Shown in pieces: positions 26,620 to 34,839 of a stretch of 64,000 nt of DNA. Made by a program: the position numbers and the translations under genes. The DNA lies in the NCBI RefSeq assembly GCF_002019595.1, contig NZ_KV917369.1:3302624-3366623 (forward strand). The letters run 5' to 3'. The notes below the pieces were generated by a model that was given only the letters and a program-made list of their open reading frames with translations, did no database searches and was not told the origin of the DNA. Every line of letters starts with the position of its first letter. The first letter of the stretch is position 1. The stretch comes from Priestia abyssalis (GTDB lineage Bacteria > Bacillota > Bacilli > Bacillales > Bacillaceae_H).

Positions 26620-26867
26620 CGAAAAACCTCCACACATTTATTAAATTTATCGTAAATCCCTCCCGCCTTCCAGCGGTTCGATCATCACCAAAACATTCTT
26701 ATAATCATGCCTTTTCTTTCTATCATAAGGAACATCGAGAAAAAAGGACCATCCAATTTCACCATATTTCTACCATCCACTTTAGGAACGGCAAGCGGCA
26801 CTTCCTGTTTTACCTTATCGGAATGCAAAATGCAGAGTCAATAAAGAAGGCACGAGGTTGAAAGCGT
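26620..26867. other. Intergenic, promoter side of cidA-type gene
   Basis: No supported ORF. AT-rich; promoter of the cid-type operon is expected here. R3 copy 1 follows at 26868. Confidence 0.4.
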
Positions 26868-26916
26868 GATAAAGGAAACTTCCATTATTGCGGGTCTTAC
26901 TGCCCTTAATACAGGA
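26868..26916 (-). repeat. Dispersed repeat R3, copy 1
   Basis: On the minus strand: CCTGTATTAAGGGCAGTAAG, then ACCCGC and GGAAGTTTCCTTTATCA. It matches the copies at 46779 and 55157. Confidence 0.6.
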
Positions 26917-27033
26917 TAAAGTTCGTAATTTTTTTCTATAAATCACATAATTATACATATTTTATAAAATATATGTGATAAAATAACTAGTAGTTTTATA
27001 GTTATTTATTACCACTAAAAGGGGGCATGTACC

Positions 27034-27189
27034 ATGGAGAAACCGTTACAAAAACCACCATACTATGACGGAAGTGGTTCCTTGTATCCGAAAGAAGAAA
27101 AAAATACGTTAAATCGTCCAAAGCAATTCGTCATCACACCAGAGATGCGGAAAAATTTAAGCGGCAATCCTTATATCACATCTAAATAA
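27034..27189 (+). CDS. Small hypothetical protein, 51 aa
   Basis: AAAGGGGG stands before the ATG, and a terminator follows the stop. Product MEKPLQKPPYYDGSGSLYPKE... is Pro/Tyr/Lys-rich with no hydrophobic segment (VITPEMRKNLSGNPYITSK end). Composition suggests a disordered or small sporulation-type protein (inference). No family recognised. Confidence 0.6.
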   Translation: MEKPLQKPPYYDGSGSLYPKEEKNTLNRPKQFVITPEMRKNLSGNPYITSK

Positions 27190-27206
27190 AGGAAGCCAAC
27201 AACGTA

Positions 27207-27242
27207 AACAGCCCCACTCATGAGAGAAGGGCTGTTTGTATT
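27207..27242 (+). terminator. Terminator after the 51-aa gene
   Basis: AACAGCCC ... GGGCTGTT with a 14-base loop, then TTGTATTT. Confidence 0.7.
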
Positions 27243-27269
27243 TAAACAGATTGTTTCTTCTTTACTTTT

Positions 27270-27695
27270 TCATCCGTTAATATATTTTTCATCTTCTGTT
27301 TTTTTCCTTAATACAGAATCAAAAGACCATAATCGGCTTCCGTTGACGGCAAAGTAAATGGACACTGCAAGGAGCACTAAATCCAATTCATATCCTGCTG
27401 CTTGACCATTCCCCATAAATCCGGCAGATAGTTTAACTGTGAATATGGCACCAAGCATGACGATTGCAAATAAAACAGCAACAATTCGTGTTCCAAGTCC
27501 TAAAATCATGGCTATACCACCAGCCAATTCAATAATTGCTACTACATATGCAAGGAAACCTGGAATACCGATACTATCGAACCACCCAGCAGCATTGTTG
27601 ATACCGCCCTGGAACTTAGAAAGGCCGTGCAAGAAAAACGTAATACCTAAGATTAAACGTAACAGGAGGGAGCTTCCCTCATACTTCATATTCAT
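27270..27695 (-). CDS. DoxX family membrane protein
   Basis: 141 residues, four membrane segments. The N-terminal block LLLRLILGITFFLHGLSKFQGG and ELAGGIAMILGLGTRIVAVLFAIVM define the DoxX family (quinone/redox-related membrane proteins such as B. subtilis CatD). The start follows AAAGGAG. Divergent from an HxlR-family regulator gene at 27967, the usual partner for redox- or electrophile-responsive doxX genes, so control by that regulator is likely. Confidence 0.88.
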   Translation of the reverse strand: MNMKYEGSSLLLRLILGITFFLHGLSKFQGGINNAAGWFDSIGIPGFLAYVVAIIELAGGIAMILGLGTRIVAVLFAIVMLGAIFTVKLSAGFMGNGQAAGYELDLVLLAVSIYFAVNGSRLWSFDSVLRKKTEDEKYING

Positions 27696-27966
27696 ATTTG
27701 ATTTCTCCTTTTTATTAAAATTGTAAACAAAGATAGCTTAATATCCCATACTCATACGTGCGATGAATGACTTTTGCATCCTCCATGAGCTAAAAACAAA
27801 GATGGCATCATTTTTTACTACCTCCTTTAGTCAATTTCTTTATTACTTACTTTTCGTAACTTAGTTTATTATAATAAATTAATATCGTCAAGTTAATAAT
27901 TAATCAAACATAAATTACATTCAATTGTAACTTTTTGATATAATATCAGCATAGTGAGGTGTTATT

Positions 27967-28272
27967 ATGGAGCAAGCGTCACTTTGTCCAAGATTTGAAA
28001 AAGGCATGCAGTTAATCAGCAAGCGTTGGACTGGATTAATCATTTATCAATTACTATCCGGGCAGCAGCGATTTTGTGCCATTCAATCCGCTCTTCCTGT
28101 AAGCGGAAGACTGTTATCAGAAAGACTGAAGGAACTTGAGGAAGAAGGAATTGTCAACCGCCATGTGTATCCCGAAGTTCCCATTCGTGTCGAATATTCT
28201 TTAACAGATAAAGGAATGGCCTTAGAGCCTGTTATCAGAGAGCTTGAAAAATGGTCGCAAACCTGGATATAG
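27967..28272 (+). CDS. HxlR-family transcriptional regulator
   Basis: 101 residues, winged helix with one N-terminal cysteine (C8 in SLCPRFEKGM) and the family pattern ISKRWTGLIIYQLL ... LSERLKELEEEGIV ... VEYSLTDKG. Relatives (YodB, CatR, HypR) sense quinones or disulfide stress through this N-terminal Cys. Divergent from doxX; the 270-bp gap includes AT-rich palindromes (TTTATTATAATAAA at about 27866-27879). Confidence 0.88.
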   Translation: MEQASLCPRFEKGMQLISKRWTGLIIYQLLSGQQRFCAIQSALPVSGRLLSERLKELEEEGIVNRHVYPEVPIRVEYSLTDKGMALEPVIRELEKWSQTWI

Positions 28273-28275
28273 AAA

Positions 28276-28328
28276 TCCACATAAATAAAGGGAGATGTAT
28301 GTTTTCTATACATCTCCCTTTATTTACG
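28276..28328. terminator. Terminator after the HxlR-family gene
   Basis: ATAAATAAAGGGAGATGTAT and its near-perfect complement around a TTTT-containing loop. Confidence 0.85.
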
Positions 28329-28662
28329 CATAAGCAAGAGGAAAGCTTCTTTATAAGTTCTTCCCTCCTGCTTATATGAAATCATTTGTAAATCGATTCA
28401 AGCTGGAAGAATGGAAAGTCATAAATCAGTATCAAAAGTTATAATAATATTAAAGAGTTAACATAGATTCATATATTCACTCTTTACATAAAAAGCTTTC
28501 GAGTTGAATATGTTTGGAAGGCTTTTTTATGACCAATATATGAGGAATCGTTGGGCAGCCATCACAATATTCAAGAAAAATCAACGCGTTTAATAATTGT
28601 ATATATAGGGTAATATGAACTATAATTAGGAGTAGTTCATATTACTTAATGGAGGTGTCTGA

Positions 28663-28818
28663 ATGATTTGTGATGAAGAAATGGCGTTATTTATTAAGGA
28701 ATTTGGTCATTTATTAGATCAATATCAAAAATGTGAAGAAGGAAAATTAAAGAAAGCTATTTATGAAGATATCCTTTTATTAGGATCTGTCATTGATTTT
28801 GATATTAACAACGAATAA
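28663..28818 (+). CDS. Small acidic protein, 51 aa (paralogue of the 49-aa protein at 5123)
   Basis: GGAGGTG upstream of the ATG and a strong terminator overlapping the stop make a self-contained unit. It shares LFIKE-x-G-x-L, the Y-x-KC block and IYEDILLL with the 5123-5272 product. Acidic, helical, one shared Cys. Function unknown. Confidence 0.7.
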   Translation: MICDEEMALFIKEFGHLLDQYQKCEEGKLKKAIYEDILLLGSVIDFDINNE

Positions 28819-28868
28819 GCCACTTTTGCAGTATAAAAACCGTTTATATCTGCAAAAGCGGCTTATTT
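28815..28868 (+). terminator. Terminator after the 51-aa protein gene
   Basis: AAGCC-A-CTTTTGCAG and CTGCAAAAG-C-GGCTT around a 17-base loop, then TATTTCATTT. Confidence 0.8.
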
Positions 28869-29437
28869 CATTTCGGTGTTTCCACATTAACTTCGCGCTC
28901 CATAATATTCTTCCGATCAATCATTCTTGAGCATTCTTCTAACGACTTGTTAACATATGGAGTGTTATCAATGTGTTAATCAACATTTGGTTATCATTAA
29001 AGGACGTTCACTTTAGCTTTCTGCTTCAATGAATCCTGTGATCGTTGAGTTTATTCCACACCTCTTCATGGTTCGGGACTTGTACCCTTCTATGCTTGCT
29101 TCATTCAAAAGCCCCTGAATTTTATACAATTTGATTTTTTCCATACATGCAAAACGATAGTTGACAACACATCGCATATAGGTGTAAATTACATATATAA
29201 GAAAAAGGGAAAAGTTTCTATTATGTCTTCGAATACAAAATCAACCTACAGGCTATTGTGTTAAAGCAATATCAGAAAATATTGGGTTATTCTTCACCAT
29301 GTACACTCAGTTATTTATCTTCTTTTCAGTCGATATAAATCGGGGAAAATTGGAACAAAAAGACAAAAATATATATTACTAGCTGAAACAACAGCTGTTT
29401 TATATAAAAAGACCATAGTAGAGGGAGGATATAAAAA
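28869..29437. other. Intergenic, about 570 bp
   Basis: AT-rich upstream region of the phasin-like gene. No supported ORF or structured RNA seen. Confidence 0.4.
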
Positions 29438-30022
29438 ATGGCTACACAAGTTGCTAAAAAATCTGGAGTGAACAAAGCAGTCAATCAAACCGCTAAAAAA
29501 TCTGAAGTAAACAAAGTGGACAATCCAGTTGCTAAAGCATTTCGAATGGATGATTCCATGAATATGTTCAACATTTTATTGGATAGTTGGCTAAACAGTG
29601 CTAAATTAGCACAAGCTTATCAACGTAAAATGGAAAATTTCGCTCTTGAAGTAATTGTAGGTCAAAATGATCTATGGGTACAAGCAAATGAAAATCTAGG
29701 AAAAATAGAAAATGAAATCAATCAATCTATGATTGGTACTAAATCTTATTTCCTCGAAAGTCTTAAAAGTTTGAATCTAGTATCCATTTCTAATAACGTT
29801 GAAGAATGGAGTAAGCTAGTTGAAGAAGTAGCGAAGCATCTGCAACAATTGTACGGAACACCTGGCAAGGCTGCCAGCAACCTGATAGAAAAATATTTGG
29901 ATCAAGTGGAATACACATTAAAAGCAGCTATTCAGCAGCAACAAGAGATGCGTAACGAGACTCAAGCTTTACTGGAGAATTTTATAGATCAGGTCAAGGA
30001 AGCTAATAAACGCTATATATGA
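29438..30022 (+). CDS. Phasin-like protein (PHA granule surface type)
   Basis: 194 residues with no signal or membrane segment. A Lys/Asn/Val-rich N-terminus holds an imperfect 14-residue repeat (VAKKSGVNKAVNQT / TAKKSEVNKVDNPV). A long amphipathic helical region follows (FNILLDSWLNSAKLAQAYQRKMENFALEVIVGQNDLW ... VEEVAKHLQQLYGTPGKAASNLIEKYLDQVEYTLKAAIQQQQEMRNE). These are phasin features; phasins coat polyhydroxyalkanoate granules. GAGGGAGG precedes the ATG, and a terminator follows. No phaC, phaR or phaQ nearby, so the role is inferred. Confidence 0.55.
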   Translation: MATQVAKKSGVNKAVNQTAKKSEVNKVDNPVAKAFRMDDSMNMFNILLDSWLNSAKLAQAYQRKMENFALEVIVGQNDLWVQANENLGKIENEINQSMIGTKSYFLESLKSLNLVSISNNVEEWSKLVEEVAKHLQQLYGTPGKAASNLIEKYLDQVEYTLKAAIQQQQEMRNETQALLENFIDQVKEANKRYI

Positions 30023-30026
30023 TATC

Positions 30027-30064
30027 GCAAGAGGAATGGAGAATAACCTCCATTCCTTTTTTGC
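30027..30064. terminator. Bidirectional terminator
   Basis: GAGGAATGGAG-AATAA-CCTCCATTCCTTTTTT between convergent genes. Confidence 0.8.
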
Positions 30065-30071
30065 ATTCAAA

Positions 30072-30878
30072 TTAATATTCATTTATTAATTTGAATGCCA
30101 TTTCCGGAAAGTCAATAAATGGATTCCGGTTCCCTTGCAATTCAAAGATGGCCAGGTTCCGATGTTTTTCATAGAGAGACACGGGAAACTGCTGATGCCA
30201 CTTCAATAAGAGCTGCAGGTTAACGAAATCGTTGTCGATGATCCCCGGGTAGCGAATTAAAAAATACAAAGTGGCCCTCGCTACAATTCCCTTTCCGTAT
30301 TCAGGTTCAAACTTTCCTTTATCTACCTTTCCACAGCCTTTCTCAATTCCTAATATATGGATTTCCGGAACGTATTCAGGAAAATCATAATAAGGATGAT
30401 TTCCGCGACGGCTGTTACATGCAGGTTCACAGGCAAATAAATGATGCAAGTCTCCCCTCATTGGTTCTTGCTTACGGAACCATGATTGAGGTACCACATG
30501 CTCACAATTTAACGTCATTTCACCAGATAAACCAGTCATGTTCCCTCTTGCCATGTTTTCAAGAATACGAATATCCTCCTCAATGACAGCAAGCGGGTTC
30601 ATACCTTTGCCGGAATATAAGCTTTTCAGTTTCCCATTCTCCTGAAGATCTACCCATGGATAAACATAGCGATGAGGAGAATAATCCAGCTTATTCTCAT
30701 GTGTTTTTTCTAACAAATTATGAATGCTGTTTGCCTTGAGAGGAGTATGTTGATAATACGTTTGCTTCATTTCTTTATCTCTTTGCTCATCATAATAACT
30801 TCGGTTGCTGCGGTATTCCAAATAGGCTGCCTTTGAGTTCTTCCGTTCTTCTTCCAGTACTTTTAGACTTCCTATCAT
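30072..30878 (-). CDS. Endonuclease I-family nuclease, apparently cytoplasmic
   Basis: 268 residues with the endonuclease I (beta-beta-alpha metal) core: NC125-EH127-VVPQSWF, then GDLHHLF (143-148), then CNSRRGN (154-160). The family includes secreted enzymes such as EndA and Bacillus YurI/Bsn, which cut DNA or RNA. This one has no signal peptide: the N-terminus is charged (KVLEEERKNSKAAYLEYR). Its start overlaps the stop of the IspA-type protease gene by ATGA (30875-30878), so the two are translationally coupled. An internal nuclease made with an internal protease suggests regulated degradation, for example in the sporulating mother cell (inference). Confidence 0.85.
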   Translation of the reverse strand: MIGSLKVLEEERKNSKAAYLEYRSNRSYYDEQRDKEMKQTYYQHTPLKANSIHNLLEKTHENKLDYSPHRYVYPWVDLQENGKLKSLYSGKGMNPLAVIEEDIRILENMARGNMTGLSGEMTLNCEHVVPQSWFRKQEPMRGDLHHLFACEPACNSRRGNHPYYDFPEYVPEIHILGIEKGCGKVDKGKFEPEYGKGIVARATLYFLIRYPGIIDNDFVNLQLLLKWHQQFPVSLYEKHRNLAIFELQGNRNPFIDFPEMAFKLINEY

Positions 30879-31837
30879 ACGCTCAACACTTTAGCGGCAA
30901 ATTGTTGATCAAATATTTCTGACAATTGATCCATTACCGTTAAATAGACTAGTCCATTGCCCTCCATTTTTGGAGAATTTCCTAACGGCACCGTTCTTTT
31001 GATTAATTGGGCATAAAGTTCAGGTCCGGTGAGATTCCGTTCGAAACTTTCATTGGCGAGAACTTTTATCAAGGCCATTGCTCCGGAAACATGAGGCGTA
31101 GCCATAGAGGTTCCGCTCAATGTAGCATACGTTCCATTTAGATAAGTTGATAGAATTTTCTCCCCGGGAGCCACTAAATCTACTTCATTATTGGAATTGG
31201 AAAAATTCGAAGAGCGTCTTTCCAAATCAATGGCCCCTATGCTTATCACTTCATTATAAGAAGCCGGATAGCCGAATTCATCTGTTGAATCATTGCCGTC
31301 CCCCTCATTTCCTGCCGCACAAATAACCAAAATATTGTTGGCAACAGCCTTTTGAATCGCTTCATGTAGTTCAGGAACATCCTCTGGCCCGCCAAGCGAC
31401 ATGGAGATAATATCAACTTTTTGCTCAATTGCGTAATAAATTCCATTAATAATCCATTCATATTGGCCCGAACCATTTTTGTCCAGAACCTTAATAATGA
31501 GCAGATTTGCTTCAGGGGCCACGCCGACAACACCAGTATTGTTTTGTATGGCAGCAATCGTCCCCGCGACATGGGTACCATGACCATTGTAATCTTTGTA
31601 TAAATCAAGATTCCCGCTATCATCTCCCGTGAAATTTCTTCCGCCGATAATCCGCTTTTTTAAGTCAGGATGGGCAATGTCACAGCCTGTATCCAAGATG
31701 GCAACCGTTATTCCCTTCCCTTTTGTTCGATCCCAAATTTTTGGGGCCTGAATCATTTCTACTCCTCTGGGAATTTCATTGACCTTTTCAGCCTGTTCAA
31801 TCACTTGAAACGGTATCACACGTACTTTTCGCTCCAT
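30875..31837 (-). CDS. ispA: Intracellular subtilisin-type serine protease (IspA)
   Basis: 320 residues, no signal peptide, catalytic triad D49 (ILDTGCD), H86 (YNGHGTHVAG), S244 (SGTSMATPH) and oxyanion N177 (CAAGNEG). The short N-terminal propeptide VRVIPFQVIEQ contains the inhibitory LIPY-like motif of intracellular subtilisins. Close in length and pattern to B. subtilis IspA, the main cytoplasmic protease of stationary and sporulating cells. Overlaps the downstream nuclease gene by 4 bp. The start follows GGAGGG. Confidence 0.95.
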   Translation of the reverse strand: MERKVRVIPFQVIEQAEKVNEIPRGVEMIQAPKIWDRTKGKGITVAILDTGCDIAHPDLKKRIIGGRNFTGDDSGNLDLYKDYNGHGTHVAGTIAAIQNNTGVVGVAPEANLLIIKVLDKNGSGQYEWIINGIYYAIEQKVDIISMSLGGPEDVPELHEAIQKAVANNILVICAAGNEGDGNDSTDEFGYPASYNEVISIGAIDLERRSSNFSNSNNEVDLVAPGEKILSTYLNGTYATLSGTSMATPHVSGAMALIKVLANESFERNLTGPELYAQLIKRTVPLGNSPKMEGNGLVYLTVMDQLSEIFDQQFAAKVLSV

Positions 31838-32443
31838 TTTTATTCCCTCCTATAGGATTAAATTGAAGCCAACTCGTGATGTTATTAATAGTTTAACAAT
31901 TGAAGAATTGGTATAAAAGCTACCTTCGGAGTGTTTTGTTTCTAGTATTCTAGGTGCCGTACCATTTTGCTTTGTACTCCAACATGGTTCTGAACTGATA
32001 CCAAGATACTTCAGGAATGGTTTTTGCCTAATAGTAACGCTTAAGATACGCCTCCCACCTCCTTCTCCGCTCCCTATATTTTACCATTAATAAAACAAAA
32101 ATACAAACATATGTTCTGTTTTTTATTTTTTTTCTTTAATAATAATTTAATCATTCTTCTTGTTAGTTCTATAAGCATAATATTGTTCAACGGAGCTTAA
32201 CTTTTTAATATTAACCGATTCAATTGTTCTCTTCCTACCTATGTAAAAAAATGAGACATGGACGTTTTTTGTTCATGTCATATTTTTTGTGGAAAATATA
32301 TGAAATTTGTAGAAAAATAGTAAAATTTGTTACGAATATGCTATTATTCTATTTTGTGAGACCCAAATTTATACAAGTAAGGGTGCCTGAAGATGAATCA
32401 ATTAAATGATTCCAATAGACATAGGCAGAAAGGAGTTGCAGCA
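31838..32443. other. Intergenic, about 600 bp, with one hairpin
   Basis: No supported gene. A hairpin at about 32250-32290 (AATGAGACATG ... CATGTCATATTTTTT) precedes the glucosaminidase gene and may end a leftward or rightward transcript. Confidence 0.45.
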
Positions 32444-33640
32444 TTGAAGAGAATAAGTATCGTTTTATTATTCTCCTTTATTGTCGGAAGCTTTCTATTC
32501 CCCTACTCTGTCAGTCAAACTCAAGCAGAGGGTGTAAATAAATTGATTATGGGAGAATCGAGTTTGGGCGTCCGGCAAATGACGGCTTTTGTAAAGGAAA
32601 AAAATCCGGAAAATATTCGATTGCATGGTATTTCTGTTGATAGATTGGCAGAATTATATCTTAAAATCGGTGCTGAAGAAGGTGTACGCGGAGATGTCGC
32701 CTTTGCACAAGCCATTAAAGAAACCGGCTATTTTAAATTCGGAGGCGATGTACGCCCTGAGCAGCACAATTATGCGGGAATCGGAGCGACCGGAGGAGGT
32801 GCCCGGGGGAATTCTTTCCCGACAGCGGAAAAAGGCGTATATGCTCAAATTCAACATTTAAAAGCATATGCGTCCACGAAACCGTTGAATACACCTTTAG
32901 TTGATCCTCGTTTTAAGTATGTTACAAGAGGAATTGCTCCTACTTGGCCTGATTTGCATAAACGATGGGCGATGCAGTCCAGCGGAAACTACGGGGAGGA
33001 AATCCTTTCAATTTATGAAGAAATGAGCCGTATGCCTATTTCAATCTCTGCACCGTTAGAACAAGTCAGTGCCTTCCCTGATTCCTACCCGGTCGATTTA
33101 AACAAAGGTTACTGGGCAGAAAAAGAGATTATTGAATTTCTAGATTTACAGATTATTAACGGTGTTAAAAACAAATTAGGACAAACGCTCATGAATCCGA
33201 ATGATTCGATTACACGTGCACAGTTTGTCAAAATTTTAGTCAATGCTTTACAGCTTGAAAAGAATGGACAAGCATCTTCCTTTATAGATGTTCAGAAATC
33301 AGACTGGTTTGCTCCATATGTTGACATAGCGGCAAGCTTAGGCATTACGACTGGCAGCAATGGGTCTTTCAAACCAAACGATAAAATTAAACGTGATCAA
33401 ATGGCAACTATGATTGCTCGAGTAGCTTCTTTGCAATCGAATGATCATATGTCTAGCAGTCTTGCCCGCTCTTTCAAAGACGTATCGGATGATTATTGGG
33501 CTTACCCTTCTATCTCTCAAGCCGCTTCTGCCGGCATTATATTAGGATATGAAGATGGAACATTTAGGCCGTATGCCTATGCTACCCGGGCGCAAGGAAT
33601 CGTGATTATTCATCGTGTTATGCAGCAACTAAATCAGTAG
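32444..33640 (+). CDS. Secreted N-acetylglucosaminidase with SLH repeats
   Basis: 398 residues from a TTG at 32444, chosen because AAAGGAG stands 9 bases upstream and the signal peptide (KRISIVLLFSFIVGSFLFP...TQAEG) then begins at once. Residues about 50-210 are a GH73-type glucosaminidase (AELYLKIGAEEGVRGDVAFAQAIKETGYFKF, NYAGIGATGGG, VYAQIQHLKAYAS). About 225-395 hold three S-layer homology repeats (YWAEKEIIEFLDLQIING, DWFAPYVDIAASLGITTG, YWAYPSISQAASAGIILGYEDGTFRP). It should hydrolyse peptidoglycan and attach to the wall via pyruvylated polymer. A terminator follows. Confidence 0.9.
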   Translation: MKRISIVLLFSFIVGSFLFPYSVSQTQAEGVNKLIMGESSLGVRQMTAFVKEKNPENIRLHGISVDRLAELYLKIGAEEGVRGDVAFAQAIKETGYFKFGGDVRPEQHNYAGIGATGGGARGNSFPTAEKGVYAQIQHLKAYASTKPLNTPLVDPRFKYVTRGIAPTWPDLHKRWAMQSSGNYGEEILSIYEEMSRMPISISAPLEQVSAFPDSYPVDLNKGYWAEKEIIEFLDLQIINGVKNKLGQTLMNPNDSITRAQFVKILVNALQLEKNGQASSFIDVQKSDWFAPYVDIAASLGITTGSNGSFKPNDKIKRDQMATMIARVASLQSNDHMSSSLARSFKDVSDDYWAYPSISQAASAGIILGYEDGTFRPYAYATRAQGIVIIHRVMQQLNQ

Positions 33641-33658
33641 ATAACTCGTTTACCTATC

Positions 33659-33707
33659 AAAAAGGCTAAAACAGGAAGTTGAATATTCCTACGTTTTAGC
33701 TTTTTTA
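33659..33707 (+). terminator. Terminator after the glucosaminidase gene
   Basis: AAAAAGGCTAAAAC and GTTTTAGCTTTTTT around an approximately 20-base loop. Confidence 0.85.
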
Positions 33708-33828
33708 TATGATTATTTCATGAATCAATCCTTCTTCTTATTCCTCTTTAAGCTCTTTTTAAAACCTTATTTTTTTATGATTTAGTAAAAAATAGTTTTC
33801 GTTCATTTAAATGTCAGTCAACTCTTTT

Positions 33829-33898
33829 TAGTACCTGATTCTAATATCTGCTACTAACGTTGGTGTTCGTTACTAGTACCTGGTGCTAATACTTGTCT
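33829..33898 (+). repeat. Pair of 22-bp direct repeats at the edge of the origin
   Basis: TAGTACCTGATTCTAATATC and TAGTACCTGGTGCTAATACT begin 46 bp apart; ACGTTGGTG between them resembles a degenerate iteron. An A/T-rich tract of TTGTTTTAATTG repeats follows (33950-34000). Confidence 0.55.
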
Positions 33899-34028
33899 TT
33901 ATCCTTTATAAATATAGTTTATTCCCTGTTTTGTGTGTTTTACATAACTTGTTTTAATTGTTTTTATTTGTTTTAATTGTTTTCGAATTGCTTTAAGCCT
34001 TGATATAACTGGGGTTTTAATGATGAAT

Positions 34029-34473
34029 TATAACAAAGTTGGTGTTAATTATAACATGTTTGGTGTGAACTATAACATCTCTGGTGCTAATTATAACGTT
34101 TATGGTGAGTAAAAAATAACAAAATTGGTGTGGGAAATAGCGTTTTTGGTGCGAAAAATAACGGAAATGGTGCTAATTATAACGCTTTTGGTGCCTAAAT
34201 TATAACAAAATTGGTGTGACTGATAACATCTTTTGTGTTGATATAACAAAATTGGTGTCAATTATAACGCTTTTGGTGCTTAATCCATAACAAAAATGGT
34301 GCGAACTATAACATTTTAGGTGCTACTATAACATCTTTGGTGTGCAAAAGATAACAAAAATGGTGCGGACATAACATTTTTGCTGTCTGAACCATAACAA
34401 AAATGGTGTGAACATAACATTTTTGGTGTCTGAACCATAACAAAAACGATGCGAACTATAACACTTTTGGTGT
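34029..34473 (+). repeat. Iteron array: replication origin of a Rep_3-type replicon
   Basis: About 21 tandem copies of (A)TAAC-N5-TGGTG, each in a roughly 21-23 bp period (the first four cores start exactly 21 bp apart). Spacing of two helical turns, sequence drift between copies, an AT-rich tract upstream and a Rep_3 initiator gene downstream are the standard theta-plasmid iteron origin. A further copy (TATAACATTTTTGGT, 36095-36109) overlaps the rep stop codon. Confidence 0.92.
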
Positions 34474-34477
34474 CTAT

Positions 34478-34550
34478 TATATAGATCGATTTAGAAAATT
34501 TGACATAACCAAAGAACGGCTATGTCAAATTTTCTAGACCTAAGCAGCTA
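34478..34550 (+). repeat. Dispersed structured repeat R1, copy D (3'-truncated)
   Basis: TATATAGATCGATTT followed by a perfect 16-bp hairpin (34492-34536, TAGAAAATTTGACATA and complement) with loop ACCAAAGAACGGC, then CTAGACCTAAGCAGCT. It lies directly between the last iteron and rep. Confidence 0.85.
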
Positions 34551-34839
34551 CATGGTTGTTATTTATCTCAACTCATTTCTTTAAATGAATTAATCCATTT
34601 TAATCGTTTAATATAGTCATGGTTTTTATCTTGTTTACTCCTTTCTGTTCTTCCTTCTTGAATTGCCTTGCGAAGGTTCTCCGCTTAAGTGTAATTCAAT
34701 CGATATAGGTGCTCTATTTCCATATCCATTGAATTATGTATTTTCAAACTAATTCGACTATTTATCTATAACAACAAATTCCTTTCGCTATAGTTGGAAT
34801 TTTGTCATAATGATGGTAGCGATTAAGGAGGAGTTACCG

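Noticed and set aside
31246-31623. 125-aa frame inside ispA
   Set aside because: Same-strand alternate frame of ispA; the subtilisin triad is in the other frame.
34029-34473. CRISPR-like regular repeats
   Set aside because: Units are 21-23 bp with only a partly conserved core, no unique spacers of constant length and no cas genes; with a Rep_3 gene they are iterons.
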